Shown here: positions 53,934 to 63,399 of the stretch, in pieces
Position numbering within the stretch: the stretch's first letter is position 1
Layout: each line of letters starts with the position of its first letter
Source of the DNA: Bacillota bacterium
GTDB taxonomy: Bacteria > Bacillota_I > Bacilli_A > Erysipelotrichales > Erysipelotrichaceae
Direction: 5' to 3'
Length of the DNA stretch: 64,000 nt
Assembly: GCA_023388535.1 (NCBI GenBank)
Contig: JAEWFZ010000038.1
Span: 62,001 to 126,000 of the forward strand
Program-made: the position numbers and the translations under genes
The notes under the pieces: generated by a model
Databases searched by the model: none
What the model was told of the DNA's origin: nothing
The model's input: only the letters and a program-made list of their open reading frames with translations

Positions 53934-55580
53934 ATGAATCCGATTGAACAAAAACTTATTGAAGAAATAATAAAAGCTTTCGACAGCCTCTATCAAGCGA
54001 CTGTCGAAGCTAGCCATATTCAAATCCAAATCCCCAAAGACAACGCCAATGGAGATTATTCAACCAATGTCGCCATGCGTATGTCGCGCCAGTTCCAACT
54101 AAAACCAGTCGATCTGGCTTTAGCTTTGGCCGACTATTTAACCGAACATTCTGACCTGGTTGAGAGAGCTGAAGTAGCTGGTCCGGGCTTTTTAAATTTC
54201 TGGGTGGCTCAAGACGAACTGACCAACATTATCTCCAAAGTAATTGAAATGGACGATCGCTACGGTGAAAATCAAGTCGGTAATAACTTAAGTATTATGG
54301 TTGAATACATATCCGTAAATCCAACCGGATTGCTACATATGGGCCATGCTCGCGGTGCCGCTTGGGGCGACTCAATCACTCGCTTAATGAAGAAATCCAA
54401 TTATCAAGTAACCCGAGAATATTATGTCAACGACGGTGGGAATCAAATAGATAATCTCGTGCTTTCTTTGTTAGAACGGTATAAGGAATATCATGGTTTA
54501 CCGTTTAGCTTACCTGAAGATGGCTATCATTCGTTGGATCTTATTGAGATTGTCGAAAAAATCAATCAGCTCTATGGCCGCGAATTACTCGATTGGCCAC
54601 TAGATAAACAACTAGAAGTTCTAGAAAACGATGGCGTCCGACTGGAACTGGAACGTATTAAAGCCGATCTAAAACGGTTTAATGTGGAGATGGATGTTTA
54701 TACTTCCGAGAAAGCGATTCGTGAAGCTTTTGATATGGAAGAGTTGCTAAAACAATTAAAAGATGCCGGTTATCTTTATGAAGAAGAGGGGGCGTTATGG
54801 TTTAAATCGACGGCTTTTGGCGATGATAAAGATCGCGTCCTTAAGAAAAGCGATGGTAGCTATACCTATTTAACGCCAGATATTTTGTACCATAAAAATA
54901 AACTTGATCGTGGCTATGAAAAGCTAATTAATATCTTTGGTGCCGATCATCATGGTTATATCCCAAGATTGAAAGCCGCCATTCAAGCGATTGGTTATCC
55001 AGCTGATACGTTAGAGGTCGATATTATCCAGATGGTAAGAATCATTGAAGACGGTCAGGAAGTACGGATGAGCAAACGTACCGGTAATGCGATAACTTTG
55101 ACGGAAATGATCGATGATGTAGGTGTCGATGCGGTGCGTTATTTTATGGTTTCGCGTGCTGCCGATACCCACTTTGATTTTGACGTCAAACTTGCTAAAT
55201 CTCAATCCAACGACAACCCTGTTTACTATGCTCAATACGCGCATGCTAGAATGTGCTCTATTGAAGCCCGAAAAGGCGACTTGAAACTAGCTAGTTCCTA
55301 TCAACTTTTAACACATGAAAAAGAAATTGATCTCATGAAATGGATTCTATCTTTTAGCGATGTGGTTGGCGATGCCGCGCTAACACGACTACCGAATAAA
55401 ATCTGTAACTATGTTCAAAAACTAGCTCAGCTGTTCCATAGTTTCTACGCTTCTTGCAAAGTGCTGGATTTCGATCAACCAGAACTTAGCGGTCAACGCT
55501 TAGCTCTCGTTAAGGCGACTCAAATCACCTTAAGAAATGCACTCGATTTAATTGGCGTATCCGCCCCTGAGGTAATGTAA
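53934..55580 (+). CDS. argS: Arginyl-tRNA synthetase
   Basis: 548 residues: N-terminal Add-1 domain, HIGH box in GLLHMGHARGAAWGD, KMSKS variant RMSKRTGNAITL, and the C-terminal DALR anticodon-binding domain ending SAPEVM. Class I synthetase charging tRNA-Arg. ATG 53934 with CGAGGTG is chosen over an in-frame GTG at 53925. The next small gene starts directly after the stop. Confidence 0.96.
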   Translation: MNPIEQKLIEEIIKAFDSLYQATVEASHIQIQIPKDNANGDYSTNVAMRMSRQFQLKPVDLALALADYLTEHSDLVERAEVAGPGFLNFWVAQDELTNIISKVIEMDDRYGENQVGNNLSIMVEYISVNPTGLLHMGHARGAAWGDSITRLMKKSNYQVTREYYVNDGGNQIDNLVLSLLERYKEYHGLPFSLPEDGYHSLDLIEIVEKINQLYGRELLDWPLDKQLEVLENDGVRLELERIKADLKRFNVEMDVYTSEKAIREAFDMEELLKQLKDAGYLYEEEGALWFKSTAFGDDKDRVLKKSDGSYTYLTPDILYHKNKLDRGYEKLINIFGADHHGYIPRLKAAIQAIGYPADTLEVDIIQMVRIIEDGQEVRMSKRTGNAITLTEMIDDVGVDAVRYFMVSRAADTHFDFDVKLAKSQSNDNPVYYAQYAHARMCSIEARKGDLKLASSYQLLTHEKEIDLMKWILSFSDVVGDAALTRLPNKICNYVQKLAQLFHSFYASCKVLDFDQPELSGQRLALVKATQITLRNALDLIGVSAPEVM

Positions 55581-55811
55581 ATGTTAAGTGTTGATGAATT
55601 AGTTGAAATACTAATGACCGAAATCATGGAAATCGAAGAAATTGACCATCTCGAAAGGACCTATGGCGACCAAGATGGTTTAGAGGGATTTAGTGAAAAA
55701 AATAAGTCTATTCTATGGGTACCACTCGATGACGATAGTTTGGATGAATATGAATATTTGTTAGAAAACAACCAGCTACAAACCGCACTGAGAAAGTGGC
55801 TTAGAAAGTAA
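55581..55811 (+). CDS. Small acidic protein encoded after argS
   Basis: 76 residues, acidic with a basic end (RKWLRK). The ATG follows the argS stop without a gap. Mostly helical in appearance. No family recognised; the position may reflect translational coupling to argS. The amino-acid composition (many E/D, few rare residues) is consistent with a real cytoplasmic protein. Confidence 0.55.
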   Translation: MLSVDELVEILMTEIMEIEEIDHLERTYGDQDGLEGFSEKNKSILWVPLDDDSLDEYEYLLENNQLQTALRKWLRK

Positions 55812-55938
55812 GCTATATCTACTATCGATATAGCTTTAACTGGAGAATATTGCCCATCTAGGTTTACAATAATAATTGTATATCTAAGTCAATATGTGAT
55901 ATTCTAATTATGTAAGAAACAACAAAATAGGAGGAAAT

Positions 55939-57603
55939 ATGACAAAGTTATCACCATTACAACTCGCTAGATACAAATATGTACCAAAATTACCAAAAAC
56001 ACTTAGAAATGGCATTGCCCAAATAAGTGTTAAAGAAGGTGATGCTACACAAAGCGTTGCCGATCAAGAGAAAGTTAAAGCTTTATTCCCTAATACCTAC
56101 GGTAGACGCGAAATAACTTTTGAACAAGGCGAAAATACCGCAAAAGTTAAGAAACAAAAAGTCGCTGTTATCTTATCGGGTGGTCAAGCTCCAGGCGGTC
56201 ATAACGTCATTAGCGGACTTTATGATGCGCTTAAAGCCAGCAATCCTGAGAATGAACTCTATGGTTTTAAAAATGGTCCAATTGGACTAATAAAAGATGA
56301 TTTTATTATCTTTGAAGATGAGTATATCGACCAATTTAGAAACACCGGTGGATTTGATATTATTGGCTCAGGCAGAGACAAACTCGAAACCGAAGAACAA
56401 TTCAAGATCGTAGCTGAAGTATGTGAAAAACACGGAATTACCGCCATTGTTATAATTGGTGGTGATGACTCCAATACTAATGCCGCCGTATTAGCCGAAT
56501 ATTTTGCTTCTCATGATTCAGAAGTACAAGTCATCGGTTGTCCAAAAACCATCGATGGCGACTTGAAAAACGAAGACATCGAATGCTCTTTTGGTTTCGA
56601 TACCGCAACCAAAACCTATAGTGAATTGATTGGAAATATCGGAAGAGATGCTAACTCAGCTAAGAAATACTGGCATTTCATTAAAGTTATGGGTCGTTCA
56701 GCTTCCCATGTTGCTTTAGAATGTGCCTTAGAAACACAACCGAACGTTTGTATTATTTCTGAAGAAGTTGCTGAAAAGAAAATGTCGCTCTCACAAATCG
56801 CCGATTACATCGCCGATTCGGTAGAGAAACGGGCCGCAAAAGGAATGAACTTCGGCTTAGTAATTATTCCTGAAGGGGTAGTTGAATTTGTTCCTGAAGT
56901 ATCCGCGTTGATTAGTGAAATTAACGAAGTCTTAGCTGGTAATAAAGCCGATGAATTTAATGCTTTAGAAAGCTGGGACGAAAAACTAGCTTATGTTGAA
57001 GATCATTTAACCCAAGCTTCGATCGATGCTTTAGAAATCTTACCATTGGGCATTCAACAACAATTATTCATGGATCGCGATCCTCACGGAAACGTTCAAG
57101 TTTCTTTAATAGAATCAGAAAAACTATTCTCTGAATTAGTCAAGAATAAATTAGAAAAACGTCGCGAAGCCGGAACCTATACGGGTAAATTCAGTCCATT
57201 GCATCATTTCTTTGGCTACGAAGGACGCTGCGCCTTCCCATCTAATTTTGATGCGGATTATTGTTATTCACTAGGTTATAACGCTACGATGCTCATCCAA
57301 TATGGTTATAATGGCTATTTATCTAAGGTTTCTAATTTATCGAAACCAGCCGATCAATGGGTCGCTGGCGGTATGCCAATTACCAAGATGATGAATATCG
57401 AAAGAAGACATGGTGAAGATAAACCCGTCATTAGAAAAGCCTTGGTTGAATTGGATGGAAAACCTTTCACCTATTTCGCGAAACATCGCGATCAGTGGGC
57501 GGTTGAAACTTGCTATCGCTATCCAGGGGCTATTCAGTACTATGGACCAGAAGAAGTTTGTGATCTAACCACTCGTACCCTAGCGCTTGAACACGCTGAA
57601 TAA
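55939..57603 (+). CDS. pfp: Diphosphate-fructose-6-phosphate 1-phosphotransferase (PPi-PFK)
   Basis: 554 residues, the length of the long PFP clade rather than ATP-PFK (~320). Motifs: LSGGQAPGGHNVISG, IGGDDSNTNAA (Asp in place of the Gly of ATP enzymes marks PPi use), PKTIDGDLKN, and MGRSASHVALE. It phosphorylates fructose-6-P with pyrophosphate, reversibly, saving ATP in glycolysis from imported dextrins. Good AGGAGG site. A terminator follows. Confidence 0.93.
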   Translation: MTKLSPLQLARYKYVPKLPKTLRNGIAQISVKEGDATQSVADQEKVKALFPNTYGRREITFEQGENTAKVKKQKVAVILSGGQAPGGHNVISGLYDALKASNPENELYGFKNGPIGLIKDDFIIFEDEYIDQFRNTGGFDIIGSGRDKLETEEQFKIVAEVCEKHGITAIVIIGGDDSNTNAAVLAEYFASHDSEVQVIGCPKTIDGDLKNEDIECSFGFDTATKTYSELIGNIGRDANSAKKYWHFIKVMGRSASHVALECALETQPNVCIISEEVAEKKMSLSQIADYIADSVEKRAAKGMNFGLVIIPEGVVEFVPEVSALISEINEVLAGNKADEFNALESWDEKLAYVEDHLTQASIDALEILPLGIQQQLFMDRDPHGNVQVSLIESEKLFSELVKNKLEKRREAGTYTGKFSPLHHFFGYEGRCAFPSNFDADYCYSLGYNATMLIQYGYNGYLSKVSNLSKPADQWVAGGMPITKMMNIERRHGEDKPVIRKALVELDGKPFTYFAKHRDQWAVETCYRYPGAIQYYGPEEVCDLTTRTLALEHAE

Positions 57604-57614
57604 TCAGAAAACAC

Positions 57615-57644
57615 AACCAACCCGGTGAATCGGGTTGGTTTTTT
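57615..57644 (+). terminator. Intrinsic terminator after pfp
   Basis: AACCAACCCG pairs with CGGGTTGGTT over GTGAAT, followed by T residues. Confidence 0.9.
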
Positions 57645-57669
57645 AAAATAAAAAGAGAGCGATTGCTCT

Positions 57670-59763
57670 CTATAAACTTATTTCTATTAGTTTAACTTCA
57701 CCGGGTTCGAAAGGTATATGTAATTGATTAAAGTCATCGTAGTTATAGGTCGTTGGTTGTTGATGATGAGAACTAAAGACCTGGGTAATGGTGACTTTTT
57801 CTTTATCTAAGAAACGCTCGGGAAGATTGAAACATTGAATCCAATGCGGATCTTCTTCAATTAAATTGGTATTACAAACCGCCAATAAAACGGAATCCTC
57901 ATTCTCATAAGCAAAGCTAGCGGCCATTTCCCAAGGTCCACTAAAGCCAATTGGATAGGTCCGTTCTCGATCGAGCATGGCTTCTTGATACTTATGCTTA
58001 TAAGGGATGACTTGCTGGATTAAATTCATCAACTCGAATCGATCGTCTTCCAACATATGGAACATATAGCGATCAAAGAGGGCCAGTTTACCGTAGTAAG
58101 GATCTTCTTCATCCAGCATATATTGTTCGTTTGGACGAGCATCTAATCCGGTATTCATCGGTTGTCGTTCATAGAACTCTTGACCAGAATTAATAAATGG
58201 CACGGTATTGGGAATAAAGAAGTTAAATAAAGTTAGCATTTTAGCTAAAACCTTACCGCCGAAGCGAGCCGCAATCCTAGGTGTATCGTGGGTTTCACCA
58301 CAAGCAAAGACAGGACATGGCAGATTGTAGGCGCCGTAGACAAATTGATTGAATAAACCTTCTTTAATATAAGGTTCCATCACAAAGCCATTGCCGATAA
58401 TCATGTTATAGCCCTTATCTAAACTATCCTGAGCGTTGGCGATGTCCAACTCTTCAGCAATGAAGCAGAAGTTTTCGTCTAAGCGCTTCGCTTTATTAAT
58501 AATTCGATCGATTAAAGGCTGTGGCAAAGCATGGCCCATATCGATGCGGGCACCATCAATGCCGTAATGTCTTTGATAAAAAGGAATAATATCCGATAAA
58601 ACATCCCAAAGTTCCTCATTAATAATTGAACCAGGATTTAAGGAAGCTTTCGCCACATCGTAGAGGATATAAGGATTTAAATCCAACTCTAATTCTTCTA
58701 AGTATTTTTGAGAGTTCTTTGGATGATCTAAATAGAGTCTAAAGTAAGTGATATCGGTCCAAGCTGGCTGCGGATCGTTAATATGATCGGAAAAAGCTGG
58801 AGCTACGGTTAAACCAAATACTTCTTCTACCAAATCGAGGATTTCAATATTAGGATTTTCCTTGTGCTTCAATAGTAAATTATTCCATTTAATAGGATCT
58901 TGTTGACGTGGATTCACCACAAACTTCTTGAGATGCTCAATGACTTCTTCAGAAGCGAAAAGATCTTCGAAATATTCTTTCTTGGCCGAAACGGTACCTT
59001 CGATTGTTTCCACCATCGGTGGACCATAATTTTCAATGTCTTCCTTTTTAATCCAATAAAACCAATCAGGATGTTTTAAGATTAAATCGCTATTGACCGA
59101 GTTAGTTCTTGGAATAATGTCAATAATCACCTTCATACCAAGGATATGAGCGGCTTCCACCAAAGCTTTAAACTCAAGTTCAACCGTTGACTCGTTTCCG
59201 GCTAGTGGTTCTTTTAGGTTAGGATCTAATTCAAAAAAGTTAGAAACCCCATAAGGAGAACCGAGTTCTCCTTTTTTATCTTTGAGGGAATATTTAGATA
59301 TAGGCAAGAGATACAAAGTATCTACTCCCATTTTCTTAAGCATCGGTAGGATATGTAGGGTCTTTAAAAATGTTCCAGTATCTCGCAGATCATAGAGATT
59401 ATTATTATCCAAGCGTCCGTTACGATCGTGATCATAGGAGGCCGATGTTCGAATCATCATCGAGTAAGCCACCGATTGTTTGATCCAATCGCCATTGCTT
59501 AAGTCTGGATTTGGCAAGGGATGGGTTTTGTAATAAGGTTTTAAATAATCGATACTTGTATCAGCGGCTTGTTTTAAGTAATAGTCGATGGTATCGATCA
59601 TGTGTTGATAAGGATGAACTAAAATATTTCCATCTCTTACATGTTGGTGTTTTTGAGCGAGCTTGGCTTGGTCCCAACTGTCAGGGATAGCATAATTAAA
59701 ACGATGATTGACTCGCTCTTTCTCTTGATTTAAGAGTTCTTTCACTTTTATTAATGATTGCAT
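57670..59763 (-). CDS. Uncharacterised GH13-type enzyme (GlgE-like active site region)
   Basis: 697 residues, cytoplasmic. The GH13 catalytic triad can be placed: nucleophile in DGARIDMGHALP, acid/base in FIAEELD and the transition-state Asp in ETHDTPR. Region I, normally D-x-x-x-NH, reads DIIPRTNSV and lacks the Asn-His pair, as in GlgE maltosyltransferases and a few other subfamilies. The N-terminal 120 residues (IKQSVAYSMMIRTSASYDHDRN split over 90-115) have no known domain. Substrate unclear; a maltosyl- or glucanotransferase is plausible. Start with AAGGAG. Confidence 0.7.
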   Translation of the reverse strand: MQSLIKVKELLNQEKERVNHRFNYAIPDSWDQAKLAQKHQHVRDGNILVHPYQHMIDTIDYYLKQAADTSIDYLKPYYKTHPLPNPDLSNGDWIKQSVAYSMMIRTSASYDHDRNGRLDNNNLYDLRDTGTFLKTLHILPMLKKMGVDTLYLLPISKYSLKDKKGELGSPYGVSNFFELDPNLKEPLAGNESTVELEFKALVEAAHILGMKVIIDIIPRTNSVNSDLILKHPDWFYWIKKEDIENYGPPMVETIEGTVSAKKEYFEDLFASEEVIEHLKKFVVNPRQQDPIKWNNLLLKHKENPNIEILDLVEEVFGLTVAPAFSDHINDPQPAWTDITYFRLYLDHPKNSQKYLEELELDLNPYILYDVAKASLNPGSIINEELWDVLSDIIPFYQRHYGIDGARIDMGHALPQPLIDRIINKAKRLDENFCFIAEELDIANAQDSLDKGYNMIIGNGFVMEPYIKEGLFNQFVYGAYNLPCPVFACGETHDTPRIAARFGGKVLAKMLTLFNFFIPNTVPFINSGQEFYERQPMNTGLDARPNEQYMLDEEDPYYGKLALFDRYMFHMLEDDRFELMNLIQQVIPYKHKYQEAMLDRERTYPIGFSGPWEMAASFAYENEDSVLLAVCNTNLIEEDPHWIQCFNLPERFLDKEKVTITQVFSSHHQQPTTYNYDDFNQLHIPFEPGEVKLIEISL

Positions 59764-59863
59764 GTGAGTCTCCTTAATTCTATTAACCCTATTATACTAA
59801 ATATTTAGAAACATAGTTAATCAACTAAAGTAATGATTGAAACCTATTTTAAAAAAAATCCGT

Positions 59864-60886
59864 TTAACGAATGGTTTTAAAGGCTAAAGCCGCGATATTA
59901 CTAATGAGTGGGAAGGTAAATAAATTGAATTCGCCGATAAAGACTTTAACTAAAGGTCCAAAGCTGGATTTGAACATTGTCAAGCCATCATCCAAGCTAC
60001 CTTCTACACCACCAAAACTAAAGTATTTACAACCTTGTTCTTGAGCCCATTTAATCGCTTCATAGCGTAAGGGATAGGTTGAATTGTATTGTTTAAAATC
60101 ATCATCGTAGCCGGAATAAAGGATTTCAGCCATATCTTTGGACTTAACGATAAGTCCAGAACTTATCAGCTGATCATCTAGATACGCCGATAAAACACAA
60201 GCGTCTTCTTTAAAGGCGTTTAAGAGATGTTCAAAATAAGCTTGATTGCGTAGTTCAATCCCATGTCTTGACTCGGTAAAATTCACCATTTTAACCAGAC
60301 TGTCAACTTGGTTGCCTTCGTTTTTGACGATCACGCCTTTGTTAAAGCTATTTCTTATTTTCTTTCGCGTTTTTTTAGGAATCAGACTATCGTAATCCTT
60401 GGTGGGAAGTTCTAATTGAATTCTAGGTTGAATAGTTTCGTGCATCACCAAGCTATAACCAAGATGTCTTAATCCGTGCTTTCTCATTTTTTCAACAAAA
60501 GTATCATCTTTTTCATTAGCTAATTGCAGGTTGCGATCGAAAGCTAATTTGTTGATGACGATGTTGGGATCGATTTTACATAAGAGGACTTTTTGTTTCC
60601 GTAAATGTTTTTTTAAGTTAGTAAAGAAAAAAGACAGCAAGTTTTCATCATTAAAATCAAGCAGTGGTCCTCTGGGCATATAAGCAAATTTCTGGCCTAA
60701 AGGTAATCTTCTTAATAAAATCATGGCAGCGGCTACGATTTGTTGTTGATCTTTTACTGCTACATAGAGGGCTTGCCAATTGGCTTTGGTTTTAGCCCAA
60801 CTGCTGTTTTGAAAGTAGCTGTTTAAAGGATGTGTTTTAGCGTAAGCATCGAATTCCGATGCGCTTAAGTTTGATATATATTCCAT
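59864..60886 (-). CDS. femX: FemX/FemA-type peptidyltransferase
   Basis: 340 residues with two GNAT-like halves: opening NSYFQNSSWAKTK, KFAYMPRGPLLDF, CKIDPN, and late ILYSGYDDDFKQYNSTYPLR then FSFGGVEGSLDDGLTMFKSSFGP. These are FemABX signatures. Such enzymes use aminoacyl-tRNA to add cross-bridge residues to lipid II. No coiled-coil arm, similar to FemX of Weissella. Its ATG has no Shine-Dalgarno; an extended -10 (TGCTATAAT on the minus strand) ends seven bases upstream. Divergent from licT. Confidence 0.88.
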   Translation of the reverse strand: MEYISNLSASEFDAYAKTHPLNSYFQNSSWAKTKANWQALYVAVKDQQQIVAAAMILLRRLPLGQKFAYMPRGPLLDFNDENLLSFFFTNLKKHLRKQKVLLCKIDPNIVINKLAFDRNLQLANEKDDTFVEKMRKHGLRHLGYSLVMHETIQPRIQLELPTKDYDSLIPKKTRKKIRNSFNKGVIVKNEGNQVDSLVKMVNFTESRHGIELRNQAYFEHLLNAFKEDACVLSAYLDDQLISSGLIVKSKDMAEILYSGYDDDFKQYNSTYPLRYEAIKWAQEQGCKYFSFGGVEGSLDDGLTMFKSSFGPLVKVFIGEFNLFTFPLISNIAALAFKTIR

Positions 60887-60893
60887 GTAATGT

Positions 60894-60902
60894 ATTATAG
60901 CA
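60894..60902 (-). promoter_or_regulatory. Extended -10 promoter, near-leaderless femX mRNA
   Basis: Minus-strand TGCTATAAT ends seven bases before the femX start codon, predicting a leader of about one base. Confidence 0.55.
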
Positions 60903-60954
60903 TAATTGCTTTATCTCAAGGATTGTCCTAAGCTCTAAAAGAACCCTTATTTTC

Positions 60955-60975
60955 TTGATATATATTTGTTACAAT
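60955..60975 (+). promoter_or_regulatory. Promoter of licT, near-leaderless
   Basis: TGTTACAAT (60967-60975) is an extended -10; the start codon ATG 60984 begins eight bases after it. A TTGATA hexamer at 60957-60962 is too close for a -35. No Shine-Dalgarno. Confidence 0.5.
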
Positions 60976-60983
60976 TAGACTAT

Positions 60984-61832
60984 ATGATGAGTAACCAACG
61001 CTACACTATTAAGAAAATCCTAAATAATAACGTGGTATCTGCCAACCGCGGTTTTCAGGAAGTCATTGTCATGGGCTTAGGTATTGGATTTCAGGCTAAA
61101 CCTAGAGAAGTGATTGATAATAGCAAGATAGAAAAAATCTTTGAACTAAAACGAGAAGATCATTACAAAATGATGTCGCTTGCCCAAGAGATTTCGGAAG
61201 CCACGTTTAATGCGGCTTACAATATTATCAAACGCAACGAATCGCTCTTTAATATGCCGTTGGACAACCATGCCTATTTGGTTTTAATCGATCATATTAA
61301 TTTTGTGCTACAGCGTCACGCTAGCGGTCAAGTGATTCGAAATCTTTTGTTTGAAGATTTGCGTTTAATGTATCCGGAGGAATTGCGGATGGCGTTAGCA
61401 ATTTTAAACGATGTCAACCAGGAATTTAAAACCGACTTACCAGAGGATGAAGCAGGTTTCTTAGTTATGCATATCATTAATGGAACCAATCCTGCCTTGG
61501 ATAACCAATCGGCCTTACTGACTGATACCATATTAGATAGCCTGAATGTGATTCGAGACTTTTATTTAATTTCCTTGAAACCTGAAGATTTGGCGACACA
61601 AAGAATCATGGTTCACCTTAAGCTTTTGTGTCAAAGGGTGCTTTCGGGTACTCAGGTTGACTTTAAAGAAAGGGTTTTATATAATGTCTTTGAGGATTTT
61701 CCGAAAGCGCATCAATGTGCGTTGGAGGTCCAAAAATTTATCGAAACGCGTTTAAACGCTAAAATCAATCAACAGGAAACGGTGTATTTGACCATCCATC
61801 TTAATCGATTGGAAATGGTTTATCACCAGTAA
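60984..61832 (+). CDS. licT: PRD-containing transcriptional antiterminator, LicT/BglG type
   Basis: 282 residues: RNA-binding CAT domain (ILNNNVVSANRGFQEVIVMG then LGIGFQAK), PRD1 (DHINFVLQRH) and PRD2 (LTIHLNRLEMV), with conserved His for PTS phosphorylation (also VMHIING). It binds a RAT hairpin to prevent termination upstream of its target. That target lies directly downstream (61833-61905). Controlling a trehalose-type EIIBC with a PRD antiterminator, not a GntR-type TreR, is unusual. ATG 60984 or 60987 may be used. Confidence 0.92.
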   Translation: MMSNQRYTIKKILNNNVVSANRGFQEVIVMGLGIGFQAKPREVIDNSKIEKIFELKREDHYKMMSLAQEISEATFNAAYNIIKRNESLFNMPLDNHAYLVLIDHINFVLQRHASGQVIRNLLFEDLRLMYPEELRMALAILNDVNQEFKTDLPEDEAGFLVMHIINGTNPALDNQSALLTDTILDSLNVIRDFYLISLKPEDLATQRIMVHLKLLCQRVLSGTQVDFKERVLYNVFEDFPKAHQCALEVQKFIETRLNAKINQQETVYLTIHLNRLEMVYHQ

Positions 61833-61905
61833 GGATTGTAACCTATCGGGCAAGACCTTCTGTAGATTCACATTTTATGTGAGTGTATAGAAGGTTTTTA
61901 TTTTC
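61833..61905 (+). promoter_or_regulatory. RAT antiterminator and overlapping terminator in front of the PTS gene
   Basis: GGATTGTAACCTATCGGGCA with following AGACCT agrees with the LicT/SacT RAT consensus. ACCTTCT (61855-61861) pairs with AGAAGGT (61889-61895), followed by a T-rich tract, forming a terminator whose 5' arm overlaps the 3' side of RAT. LicT binding therefore allows transcription of the PTS operon. The element begins right after the licT stop, so licT and the PTS genes share a message. Confidence 0.85.
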
Positions 61906-61946
61906 TAAAGGGGCTTTAAACGCAATACAGAGAGAGGAGCAGTATA

Positions 61947-63392
61947 ATGAGTAGATTTACAGAAGAAGCCACCCAATTAGTTCAACTATTAGGTGGAAAA
62001 GAGAACATTAACGCCGTAACCCACTGTGTTACTAGAATGCGTTTTGTTCTTGTCGATCCAAGTAAGGCCGATATCCCAGCGATTGAAGCTTTACCATCCG
62101 TCAAGGGTAGTTTTACCCAGGCCGGCCAATTCCAAGTCATTATTGGAAATGAAGTGGCGGAATTTTATAACGACTTTACTAAAGTCGCCGGGGTTGAAGG
62201 TGTCTCAAAAGATGCGGTTAAAGAACAAGCAAAATTACACCAAAACGCCCTACAAAGATTAATGTCCAATTTAGCAGAAATCTTTGCTCCAATTATTCCA
62301 GCGATCGTAGCTGGTGGTATGATTCTTGGTTTTAGAAATATTCTTGAAGCCGTTCCAATGTTTACCGAAGCCGGCGCTTTTGATTTAGTTAACGGTACTT
62401 TAAAAATCGTTGATATTTCCGTGTTCTGGAATGGGGTAAACCACTTCCTTTGGCTCTTAGGAGAAGCTATTTTCCATTTCTTGCCAGTCGGTATTGTTTG
62501 GGCGGTAACCCGCAAGATGGGTGCCACTCAAATATTGGGTATCGTTTTAGGTATTACCCTAGTTTCACCACAACTCTTGAACGCTTATGGTGTTTCAGGA
62601 ACTGCAGCGGGCGATATTCCAGTTTGGAACTTCGGCTTTGCTCAGGTTCAAATGATTGGTTATCAAGCTCAAGTCATTCCAGCGATGCTGGCGGGCTTTA
62701 CCTTGGTCTATCTTGAGCGTTTCTTTAAGAAAGTTATTCCAAATGTTATTCAAATGATTTTTGTTCCACTACTTTCCCTTTTACTAGCGGTTCTTGTAGC
62801 TCACATTGTTCTTGGACCAATTGGTTGGGTTGTTGGTAAGTGGATTTCAGATGTTGTTTATGCTGGTTTAACATCAAGCTTTAGAGTTATCTTTGCTGGT
62901 ATCTTTGGTTTCTTCTATGCACCACTGGTCATTACTGGATTGCACCATATGACCAACGCCATCGACTTACAACTAGCAGCAGACTATGGCGGAACTTTAT
63001 TATGGCCGATGATTGCCTTTAGTAATATTGCTCAAGGTTCAGCGGTACTTGGTGTTTGGTGGCTACATCGTCAGTCTAATCCGGAAGAGTCTCAAGTTTC
63101 GGTGCCAGCCCTTATCTCTTGTTATTTAGGGGTTACTGAGCCGGCTATGTTTGGGATTAACTTAAAGTACTCGTATCCGTTTATCTCAGCGATGATTGGA
63201 TCAGCGATTGCTGGCGTAACATCGGTTGGTATTGGCTTAATGGCCAACAACGTCGGTGTTGGTGGTTTACCTGGTTTCTTGAGTTTTAACTTCAACCTGT
63301 GGGGGTACTTCTTCTTAATAGCGGCGATTGTAATTGTCGTTCCGTTCACCCTTACTGTAGTTTTAGGTAAGCGCAAAGAAGCCAAAGCTTAA
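61947..63392 (+). CDS. treP: PTS EIIBC permease, trehalose type
   Basis: 481 residues. IIB domain with phosphorylation Cys in NAVTHCVTRMRFVL (residue ~27), linker, and IIC domain of about ten helices with GGMILGFRNILEAV, GVTEPAMFGINLKYSYPF and ITGLHHM. No IIA domain, so it needs a separate EIIA-Glc. The sucrose/trehalose group is clear; trehalose is preferred because of the phosphotrehalase-like gene that follows. GAGAGGAGC precedes the ATG. Confidence 0.88.
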   Translation: MSRFTEEATQLVQLLGGKENINAVTHCVTRMRFVLVDPSKADIPAIEALPSVKGSFTQAGQFQVIIGNEVAEFYNDFTKVAGVEGVSKDAVKEQAKLHQNALQRLMSNLAEIFAPIIPAIVAGGMILGFRNILEAVPMFTEAGAFDLVNGTLKIVDISVFWNGVNHFLWLLGEAIFHFLPVGIVWAVTRKMGATQILGIVLGITLVSPQLLNAYGVSGTAAGDIPVWNFGFAQVQMIGYQAQVIPAMLAGFTLVYLERFFKKVIPNVIQMIFVPLLSLLLAVLVAHIVLGPIGWVVGKWISDVVYAGLTSSFRVIFAGIFGFFYAPLVITGLHHMTNAIDLQLAADYGGTLLWPMIAFSNIAQGSAVLGVWWLHRQSNPEESQVSVPALISCYLGVTEPAMFGINLKYSYPFISAMIGSAIAGVTSVGIGLMANNVGVGGLPGFLSFNFNLWGYFFLIAAIVIVVPFTLTVVLGKRKEAKA

Positions 63393-63399
63393 ATTAAAA

